From CAYPPG01 sp964412555 (GTDB lineage Bacteria; Hinthialibacterota; Hinthialibacteria; Hinthialibacterales; Hinthialibacteraceae): a stretch of 64,000 nt of DNA. Position 1 is the stretch's first letter; each line of letters starts with the position of its first letter. This document shows, piece after piece, positions 57,801-64,000 of this stretch. A program made the translations under genes and the position numbers. The stretch is from assembly GCA_964412555.1 (NCBI GenBank), contig CAYPPG010000036.1, positions 1-64,000 on the forward strand, read 5' to 3'. Below the pieces are notes generated by a model that was not told the origin of the DNA, ran no database searches, and worked only from the letters and a program-made list of their open reading frames with translations.

Positions 57801-58535
57801 ATGGATCCAAGAATCTCATCCCTGCTGGAAATGCAAAAGGCACTCAGTGAGCAGCGTGAAATTGAAAATGAGTACAATGTTCTCCCCCAAAAACGAGAGC
57901 AATTGCAAAAATACATCAACAATCTCCAAGAAGAGGCCAAACGCGCCGAGGATAAATTCAAGAAACACGAAATCGAGCAAAAAACCTGTGAATTGGAAAT
58001 TCAGCAAGGCCAAGAAACACGGGTAAAAAAAGAAGCCCAACTCCACTCCATTAAAACCAATAAAGAATATCAAGCCACACTCGCTGAAATCGAATCCCTA
58101 GACCGGAAAAATACGAGGAATGAGGAAAGACTGCTCCAATTGATCGAGCTCACTGATAAAGAGCGAAAAATATACGAAGAGAAGAAAAAAGAATTAGAAG
58201 AAAAACGGGATAAATTGGAAGCGGAAATCGCCGAACTCGACGAAAAAGAAAAGGGATTAAACGCACGCCTGGAAAAAGCCAAAGCCAAAACGGAGGAAGT
58301 GACCCGGAATATCAATCCGGATTTGTACCGGCGTTTTCTGCGGGTTTTTAAAGGAAAACAGGGCATTGCGATCACCACGGCTAACGGCGATCATTGCGGC
58401 GCATGCAATGTCAAACTAACGCCGCGGACCATGCAAGTCGTCAAGCGGGGGCAGGATATCGTCATATGCGAAGGATGTTCCCGTTTTCTCTATTGGGATC
58501 CGGAGTTGGAAAACGACCAGCTCGTTTCACTATAA
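57801..58535 (+). CDS. Coiled-coil protein with C4 zinc ribbon (CT398/DUF164-like)
   Basis: The 244-residue product has an antiparallel coiled coil (about 1-180: 'LLEMQKALSEQREIENEYNV', 'HSIKTNKEYQATLAEIESLD') and a C-terminal zinc ribbon: 'GDHCGACNVKLTPRTMQVVK' and 'IVICEGCSRFLYWDPELE' with two CxxC pairs. This matches the zf-RING_7/CT398 family, widely conserved in bacteria; the chlamydial member binds flagellar or secretion factors, and others affect cell-envelope or DNA processes. The I-K-T-N-K-E-Y loop between helices is a strong family mark. It follows a terminator, so it has its own promoter. Confidence 0.88.
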   Translation: MDPRISSLLEMQKALSEQREIENEYNVLPQKREQLQKYINNLQEEAKRAEDKFKKHEIEQKTCELEIQQGQETRVKKEAQLHSIKTNKEYQATLAEIESLDRKNTRNEERLLQLIELTDKERKIYEEKKKELEEKRDKLEAEIAELDEKEKGLNARLEKAKAKTEEVTRNINPDLYRRFLRVFKGKQGIAITTANGDHCGACNVKLTPRTMQVVKRGQDIVICEGCSRFLYWDPELENDQLVSL

Positions 58536-58757
58536 TTGTTCTTGTTTTTTCTGGGTGCATGACATGTTTCTCTCTCAAGGGTGATTCCAACAACGTCATG
58601 TGTCTAAAAGAAAGTAAAATCGGCCATTTGCATTTTCATTCCTAGAAGATAAAGTATACTCGATTCACAAGCGCGCTGGTAATCTGAGGGAACGCGATCC
58701 CATCACTGTATTCCAAATTATTGATGGGTCACGGCCAGAATGGAATGGTGAAATGCC

Positions 58758-60452
58758 ATGTGGACTGACCAGGATAAATGCCTTCTCCGTGTCAAGAGAA
58801 GTTATTTTTTGCGGAGATGGAACCGTTTTAATGTAGACACCTTCATTCAAACCGTTGGTTTTCTTTTGCTCGTCGCTATCTTTTGGACCTTATCCTTTGG
58901 AGTAGTTGCCAAACTCTGTAAGAACTTGATGGAAGTGGATGTCGTAGGGCCGATTATCCTCAAGCGGATTGTGTCTTTCGGTTTTTTCGCGCTATGGATC
59001 CTCGTCACGGGTGGTCATATTTTTACAGCGTTTTCATCCATGTTCCGCAGTTATGAATTACAGGCACTTTTTTGCTCACCCTATCCTCCTCACCGTTTAT
59101 TTCGCATCCAAAGTTATGAAACATTAATTCTTGGCGGATGGTTGTTGGGATTGTTCTGTATCCCGATTTTGTGTGCCTTCGGATGGCAATTGGATGCGAG
59201 ATGGTGGTACTATCCGGTTGTCTTGACCGGTCTTCTGGGTTTTTTGATCGTTGCCGGCGCGTTGGGGATACTCATTACACTTTTCATTACCCGATGGATC
59301 ATCGGAAGACCGATTCGTTCCTCCCTTTCGAGTGCTCTCCTTCTTTGTACATTGATCGGTCTTTTTATCTACGGGATTACTTCCACGAAAATCTTAGTCG
59401 GGCAGATCGATACCAACAAATTAGGAGAAACATTGGCCAACCTTCGGTTATCGACCAATCCTTATCTCCCCAGCCACTGGATGTCGGAACTCATGTCCTC
59501 CGCCCGAATCGGCGATATCGGCCGCTCCTTTCTCTATTTATTTTTGTTATGGTCGAGCGGCTTGTTTTTCTTGTCGCTTGCGTTGGAATTCGGTCACCGG
59601 TGGTACGCCGGTGGGTGGCTATGGGCACAGGAACGTGTAGGTCTTTTCCAGCGCCATCGAGACCGGCACCGGTTCCGCGTCAAACGCTTGTGGCTCATGA
59701 AATTACTTCCCCGGCGCATCGGTTCCATTGTGTATAAGGAATGTCATGTATTTGCCCGAGATTTTTCCCAATGGGGTCAACTGGTCCTTATCCTGGTGCT
59801 GGTACTGTTCTATGTAGCCCATACCAAAAACGTGACTTTTGAAAATCCGATGTCACCGGCGCGGGGTCATTTGGCTTTCTTCAATGTCGTCCTGTTGGGA
59901 TTCATCCAAGCCACGCTTTCTCTGCGCTACACATTTCCATCCATCAGCCTGGAGGGAAGAGGGTTTTGGGCGGTCATGACCGCCCAAATCGGTCTCGACC
60001 GGTTCTACTTCACCAAATATTACTTGCACGCCTTCGTCTTGTTCATCATCGGACAGGGATTGGGGTTTCTACTCAATAATTTCTTGGGAATCGATTCCAC
60101 CTTGAATTTGATCTGCGCCCTGGTGTTGTTCTTTTTTGCCTTCGGATTTACGAGTTGGACATTGGGGTTAGGAGTGGTGTTCCATAAATTCGACGCCACC
60201 AGTGCTGCCGACGTCACATCCGATACGGGGACTTTGATCACGATGATCTGCACTTTATTGTATTTTGGAATCAGTATTGCGTTTCTCGCCCGCTTTGCGC
60301 TGGATCATACCCCGGGAATGAGCATTGTCGATCAATTTACCCTGCAGCCCGATATGATCCTCTACTCGACAGTGTTTCTCGTCATTCAAACGTCCGTTAT
60401 CCTGTTGCCGGCAGCGTATGGGCTTAGGAAACTAAAAGAAATTACATTTTGA
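58758..60452 (+). CDS. Polytopic membrane protein, ABC-2/ABC-exporter-permease-like
   Basis: The 564-residue product has about 12 membrane helices in two groups separated by a cytoplasmic stretch (about 295-335). The first cytoplasmic loop has 'SYELQALFCSPYPPHRLFRI', and a central 'VYKECHVFARDFSQWGQLVL' marks the repeat start seen in putative ABC exporter permeases (YtrF/ABC-2-like). No ATPase gene lies next to it, so a partner must be elsewhere. The ATG at 58758 has no strong ribosome binding site. I am fairly sure of a permease-like membrane protein but not of cargo. Confidence 0.65.
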   Translation: MWTDQDKCLLRVKRSYFLRRWNRFNVDTFIQTVGFLLLVAIFWTLSFGVVAKLCKNLMEVDVVGPIILKRIVSFGFFALWILVTGGHIFTAFSSMFRSYELQALFCSPYPPHRLFRIQSYETLILGGWLLGLFCIPILCAFGWQLDARWWYYPVVLTGLLGFLIVAGALGILITLFITRWIIGRPIRSSLSSALLLCTLIGLFIYGITSTKILVGQIDTNKLGETLANLRLSTNPYLPSHWMSELMSSARIGDIGRSFLYLFLLWSSGLFFLSLALEFGHRWYAGGWLWAQERVGLFQRHRDRHRFRVKRLWLMKLLPRRIGSIVYKECHVFARDFSQWGQLVLILVLVLFYVAHTKNVTFENPMSPARGHLAFFNVVLLGFIQATLSLRYTFPSISLEGRGFWAVMTAQIGLDRFYFTKYYLHAFVLFIIGQGLGFLLNNFLGIDSTLNLICALVLFFFAFGFTSWTLGLGVVFHKFDATSAADVTSDTGTLITMICTLLYFGISIAFLARFALDHTPGMSIVDQFTLQPDMILYSTVFLVIQTSVILLPAAYGLRKLKEITF

Positions 60453-60529
60453 TTAGTAACTGTTTCACAAACCATTCCCATACAAACTCGCCACAGGGAT
60501 CAGAATGGGGAATCCAAAGGCGCTTTGTA

Positions 60530-60590
60530 TAGAATTTTGTTATAATAAATGTTATAATAAGGAGTAAAAAATAAAAAATTACTCTTACGA
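60530..60590 (+). promoter_or_regulatory. Repeated TATAAT boxes and dyad upstream of the Uma2 gene
   Basis: GTTATAATAA occurs twice (60539 and 60551 regions), giving TATAAT at 60541-60546 and 60553-60558. No good -35 box stands at the proper distance from either. Right after them GAGTAA (60562-60567) and TTACTC (60579-60584) form a 6-bp dyad. This looks like a promoter with operator, but the signals are partial. Confidence 0.35.
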
Positions 60591-60613
60591 TCTGGAATTC
60601 GAGGAGTTGAACA

Positions 60614-61174
60614 ATGTCAACGGTAACGCAAACTCGCCGGATTGACGTCAATGAATATTATGAATTGGCCGATACCGGAGGATTACCCGCAAACAAACGT
60701 GTAGAACTACTGGAAGGTGAGATTTATGAAATGACACCCATTGGAAACCGGCACGCCTACGGAGTTTCTGCACTCCATACTTTTTTTTCTCGGCAATTAA
60801 ATGAGAAAGCGGTCATTTGGATTCAACATCCACTTCGATTGAGTGATTATTCGGAACCGGAACCGGATGTGATGCTGCTAAAACCGCCGTTGGAACGATA
60901 CAAAGGAAGACATCCGATGCCGGATGATGTTTATCTCATTGTTGAAGTTGCGGATTCCTCATTGCACTATGATCGGAAGAAAAAGATTCCGATTTATGCG
61001 GCTTATGGTATTCCAGAATACTGGCTGGTGGATTTGGAAAGGGGTCTTGTGGAAGTGTATCACGAAGCGGCATCAGGCGGGTATCGGCAAATGGAACAGT
61101 ATAGCGGCAAGCAGACAATTTCTCCTATGAGATTTCCCGAATGCCGGCTTGTTGTCAACGACCTTCTTTCCTGA
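60614..61174 (+). CDS. Uma2-family endonuclease-like protein (DUF820)
   Basis: This 186-residue protein has the PD-(D/E)XK nuclease fold of Uma2: 'NKRVELLEGEIYEMTPIGNR', the catalytic Asp in 'YSEPEPDVMLLKP', 'VYLIVEVADSSLHYDRKKKI' with the Glu and Lys, and 'IPIYAAYGIPEYWLVDLERG'. GAGGAGTTGAAC precedes the ATG. Uma2 genes are hugely multiplied in cyanobacteria and other filamentous or complex bacteria, and they are thought to be recently mobile. Biological role unproven. Confidence 0.88.
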   Translation: MSTVTQTRRIDVNEYYELADTGGLPANKRVELLEGEIYEMTPIGNRHAYGVSALHTFFSRQLNEKAVIWIQHPLRLSDYSEPEPDVMLLKPPLERYKGRHPMPDDVYLIVEVADSSLHYDRKKKIPIYAAYGIPEYWLVDLERGLVEVYHEAASGGYRQMEQYSGKQTISPMRFPECRLVVNDLLS

Positions 61175-61380
61175 TTGTCTTTTTCCATTCTTGAGAATTC
61201 CACAATTTATAGAGACTCAAAAATCAATCTCACAATAGTTGAATCCCTCGAACACATAGGAAAGGGTGACATCCAAGCGTCCACCTATTAAAATACTTTC
61301 GTTCACTACTGAAACTTTATACACAGCTCATAAGAATCTCATTGATTCGGTACGAAACCAAAAGGAAAAGCATAGACCTG

Positions 61381-62235
61381 ATGAATATGATAAACACAGA
61401 ATCCAAAAATGTATTACCCAATACCAACATAGAAATTATCGACGACAAGATTGCACGGGGAAATATCAAGCATGTTCTCTTCGATTTCGACGGCACGCTC
61501 TCCCTTATTCGGGAGGGATGGCAGAATGTCATGATCCCGATGTGCGTCGAATTCTTAGTGGAACTGAATACAGGTGAAAGCGAAGAGGAACTTCATCAGC
61601 TTGTGAAAGAGTTCGTCACTCGGCTTACCGGTAAGCAGACGATCTATCAAATGATCGAGCTGGCGGAAGAAATCAAGAAACGCGGCGGGACACCGAAAGA
61701 ACCGTTGGAATACAAACACATCTACCTGAACCGCTTGTGGGACCGGATCAAAGACCGGGTGGAAGGATTGAAATTCGGGAAATACGATCCCGCCGATTTT
61801 ATTGTGCCTGGTTCTTATGAACTACTTGAAGCATTGAAGAAGCGCGAGGTAACAATGTATCTCGCCAGTGGAACCGATTTACCCTATGTCAAGGATGAAT
61901 CATCCGTCATTCAAGTGGCTCCCTATTTTGGGGAGCACATCTACGGTGCGTTGGATAATTACAAAGATTTCTCCAAACGCATGATCATTCAAAAAATCAT
62001 CCAGGATAACAACCTGTCCGGTTCCCAATTGCTCACCTTCGGCGACGGCTATGTCGAGATTGAAGATACGAAATCCGTCGGTGGGATCGCCGTCGGAGTC
62101 GCCACGGACGAAGTAGGTAAAACCGATGTGGACGACTGGAAACGCAACCGGTTGATCCAAGCCGGAGCAAATATAATCATTCCTCATTTTCGGGAATGGA
62201 ACACACTGGTGCCATATTTATTTCAAGAGGATTAA
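61381..62235 (+). CDS. HAD-family phosphatase
   Basis: This 284-residue HAD hydrolase has motif I 'VLFDFDGTLSLIREGW' (DxDGT; about residue 38), motif II 'TMYLASGTDLPYVKDE', a Lys in the 'KRMIIQKIIQ' region, and motif IV 'LLTFGDGYVEIEDTKSVGGI'. The cap inserts between I and II. It removes phosphate from a small molecule, perhaps a sugar phosphate. The downstream gene starts 2 bp after its stop. In an operon with a PfkB-type kinase and a deoxyhypusine-synthase-like protein it probably acts in a sugar-phosphate route for envelope glycans. Confidence 0.85.
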   Translation: MNMINTESKNVLPNTNIEIIDDKIARGNIKHVLFDFDGTLSLIREGWQNVMIPMCVEFLVELNTGESEEELHQLVKEFVTRLTGKQTIYQMIELAEEIKKRGGTPKEPLEYKHIYLNRLWDRIKDRVEGLKFGKYDPADFIVPGSYELLEALKKREVTMYLASGTDLPYVKDESSVIQVAPYFGEHIYGALDNYKDFSKRMIIQKIIQDNNLSGSQLLTFGDGYVEIEDTKSVGGIAVGVATDEVGKTDVDDWKRNRLIQAGANIIIPHFREWNTLVPYLFQED

Positions 62236-62237
62236 TC

Positions 62238-63203
62238 GTGCCATTTACGACTTTTGACCGTTCGAAATTACAGATCAAGCCGCTTCAGGAGCGAATCCAT
62301 GATTTGGATCTTTCTGTCATGCTACCGTTGGACGCTCCTCCACCGGAATTCGCCCATCCCGCCATTCCGCAAATTGCCCAAGCGATTATACAAGCGAGGG
62401 ACAAAAAAAAGGCTGTCATTCTTTCTATGGGCGCGCACGTGATTCGGTCCGGCGTGTCACGGATGATCATCGATTTGATGGAAAAGGGAATCCTGACTCA
62501 CATCGCGATGAACGGAGCGGGACCGATTCATGATTTCGAATTCGCGCTAATCGGTCAAACGACGGAAAGTGTGGAACGGTATATTCAAACCGGTGAATTC
62601 GGACTCTGGCGGGAAACCGGCTTGATCAACGAAGCGGCGAAGAACGGTGTGAAAGAGAAGATTGGTCTGGGAGAAGCGATCGGGAATATGATCGTCGGGG
62701 AAGCATTCCCCCATAAAGATATCAGTATCCTGGCGGCCGGAATCCGCTGCCATTTACCGGTTACGGCTCATGTCGGTATTGGATACGACATCATTCATGA
62801 GCATCCCAACTGCGACGGTGCAGCCCTTGGCGCAACTTCATATACGGATTTTCTGATCATGGCGAATTCCGTCGCTAATTTGGAGGGGGGAGTGTTTCTC
62901 AATTTCGGTTCTGCGGTAATGGGACCGGAGGTATATTTGAAAGCCTTGTCCATGGCGAGGAATGTCGCGCATCAGGATGGAGAGAAAATCTGTCATTTCA
63001 CTACGGCCGTTTTTGATTTATTTCCCTTGCCGGAAGACTATCATCAAGAAGCACCGCGGACCAATCCTCATTACTATTATCGGCCATGGAAAACGATCTT
63101 GGTGCGAACCGTCAAAGACGGCGGGAACAGCTATTACATTCAGGGAGCACACCGGGAAACGTTTCCGGCTTTATTTTATGCAATCCAGGAACAGATGACT
63201 TGA
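62238..63203 (+). CDS. Deoxyhypusine-synthase-like protein of unknown function
   Basis: The 321-residue product is of a conserved family often found beside PfkB and HAD genes in candidate phyla. It has 'VILSMGAHVIRSGVSRMIID', 'ILTHIAMNGAGPIHDFEFAL', 'LAAGIRCHLPVTAHVGIGYD' and 'ANLEGGVFLNFGSAVMGPEV', recalling the Rossmann-like NAD site of deoxyhypusine synthase but not its eIF5A-directed features. GTG at 62238 with AGAGGA 6 nt upstream is the start. The spacing from the HAD gene (2 bp) and to the kinase (6 bp) shows one operon. Bacteria lack eIF5A, so another substrate, probably a sugar or polyamine derivative, is expected. Confidence 0.75.
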   Translation: MPFTTFDRSKLQIKPLQERIHDLDLSVMLPLDAPPPEFAHPAIPQIAQAIIQARDKKKAVILSMGAHVIRSGVSRMIIDLMEKGILTHIAMNGAGPIHDFEFALIGQTTESVERYIQTGEFGLWRETGLINEAAKNGVKEKIGLGEAIGNMIVGEAFPHKDISILAAGIRCHLPVTAHVGIGYDIIHEHPNCDGAALGATSYTDFLIMANSVANLEGGVFLNFGSAVMGPEVYLKALSMARNVAHQDGEKICHFTTAVFDLFPLPEDYHQEAPRTNPHYYYRPWKTILVRTVKDGGNSYYIQGAHRETFPALFYAIQEQMT

Positions 63204-63209
63204 GGAAAA

Positions 63210-64000
63210 ATGGATAAAGCCACACTCCAATCCATACTCGATCGTTTTTCACAGCAACGGATCATCGTGTTCGGAGATTTTTTTCTCGACAAATATCTCG
63301 AGATCAATCCGAAATTGAATGAGGTCTCTATCGAGACAGGCTTGACCGCTTATCAAATTATCGGAAAGCGGTTGCAGCCCGGGGCGGCGGGTACTGTTTG
63401 CAATAACTTATCTGCTCTTGGTATCGGGGAAATGATCGCACTGTCTGTCATCGGGGACGACGGGGAAGGATATGAATTGCGAAAAGCCTTGGGAGCACGC
63501 CGGGTTGATATTTCCAATCTTATCATCACAGAAGATTGTTTCACCCCAACCTACACTAAACCAATGCTGCAACATCTGTCGGGAGAAGAGGAAATCGAGC
63601 GACAGGATATCAAGAATCGCCGCTCTATGCCGGAATCGTTGGAGAATGAGCTGATCCGGCGGCTCGAACAATTGGCTCCCAATGCCGGTGCCGTGATCAT
63701 TGCCGATCAAGTGCAGGAACGGAATTGTGGAGTCATCACGGATCGTGTGCGCGATGCGATTGCCGAACTTGCCCTCCGATGCCCCACTACGGTCTTTTTC
63801 GCCGATTCCCGCGAACGGATCGGCGAATTCAAAAATGTGCACATCAAGCCGAATCGTTTCGAGGCGGCGATGGCCATTCATCCTGATTATGACGAAGAAC
63901 CTCCTACTCCTTTTGCACTCGAATGCGCTCAAAAATTGCGTGAGCAAGTCGGGAAACCGATTTTTTTGACATTGGATAAGGAAGGCATCTGCCCGATAAC
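63210..64000 (+). CDS. PfkB-family carbohydrate kinase (RfaE1/HldE-like), cut by window edge
   Basis: The 263 residues visible start with 'MDKATLQSILDRFSQQRIIV' and 'GDFFLDKYLEINPKLNEVSI', the N-terminal pattern of D-glycero-beta-manno-heptose-7-phosphate kinases (RfaE1), then 'LQPGAAGTVCNNLSALGIGE' with the PfkB-type G-A-A-x-x-x-x-N signature. AGG before the ATG at 63210. The ATP-binding C-terminal part lies outside the window. It may phosphorylate heptose-7-phosphate or a related sugar. It is third in the HAD - DHS-like - kinase operon. Confidence 0.8.
   Translation, partial: MDKATLQSILDRFSQQRIIVFGDFFLDKYLEINPKLNEVSIETGLTAYQIIGKRLQPGAAGTVCNNLSALGIGEMIALSVIGDDGEGYELRKALGARRVDISNLIITEDCFTPTYTKPMLQHLSGEEEIERQDIKNRRSMPESLENELIRRLEQLAPNAGAVIIADQVQERNCGVITDRVRDAIAELALRCPTTVFFADSRERIGEFKNVHIKPNRFEAAMAIHPDYDEEPPTPFALECAQKLREQVGKPIFLTLDKEGICPI

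Noticed and set aside
58394..58645. 83-codon frame overlapping the zinc-ribbon gene end
   Set aside because: It is a shifted-frame reading of the zinc-ribbon coding region extended into intergenic DNA.

Overview
The window reads as a stretch of chromosome from a free-living Gram-negative-type bacterium, probably one of the poorly cultivated phyla near the PVC/FCB groups (Sumerlaeota-, Hydrogenedentota- or Hinthialibacterota-like). This placement is an inference. It rests on two prepilin-type proteins with the FTLIELLIVVAIIGILAAIA leader, a DUF481 outer-membrane barrel, ExbB/ExbD, Tat- and Sec-exported Gfo/Idh/MocA, ThuA, GH2 and FG-GAP proteins, an archaeal/fungal-type aspartate-semialdehyde dehydrogenase, and many dispersed palindromic repeats. 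No ribosomal RNA or phylogenetic marker is present, and one tRNA was found. There is no prophage, CRISPR array or insertion sequence.

Layout. 0-12.5 kb is accessory: the end of an XRE regulator, a DinB-like protein, a VapBC-type pair, a ThuA protein, a pilin-like protein, a nucleoside hydrolase, an AbrB/RelE pair with a clear promoter-operator, a metallo-hydrolase plus pentapeptide pair, a giant membrane/spermidine-synthase-like/TPR fusion, a double thioredoxin protein and a frameshifted DUF1016 nuclease with a fragment of another gene behind it. 12.7-22 kb holds tRNA-Ser(GGA), a MoaB/MogA gene, an exbB-exbD-TPR-VWA cluster, a second pilin-like gene and a split spermidine-synthase-like pair. 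22-38 kb holds an oxidoreductase, a glycosyltransferase, a RecD-like helicase, an SDR, a GH2 gene lacking its catalytic core, a HigBA-type pair, large proteins of unknown function, and an aminotransferase-amidohydrolase-amidohydrolase operon. 38-50 kb is core-like: DUF481/DUF502, then phoH - HD membrane protein - ybeY - CorC/HlyC, a polyphosphate:AMP phosphotransferase and asd. 50-64 kb holds a Fur-family regulator facing a DUF4198 protein, an SLC13 transporter, a CAP-domain protein, a YfhO-like membrane protein, a zinc-ribbon coiled-coil protein, a Uma2 protein, and a HAD - deoxyhypusine-synthase-like - PfkB operon that runs off the end.

Two things stand out. First, short palindromic elements occur throughout the intergenic spaces. 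At three sites (5.7, 12.9 and 35.3 kb) one sits between direct repeats of 19-36 bp made of local gene sequence. At two of these the duplicated piece is an overlapping stop/start gene junction, so the insertion separated two genes without breaking either. Second, the exbB-exbD-TPR-VWA cluster ends in a VWA protein whose N-terminal membrane helix carries a TonB-like S-x3-H motif. This suggests a proton-motive-force-driven envelope machine in which a VWA domain sits where TonB's C-terminal domain normally is.

Two genes (the DUF1016 gene and a small gene at 38 kb) are each broken by one missing base in a homopolymer run, so assembly error must be considered for both.
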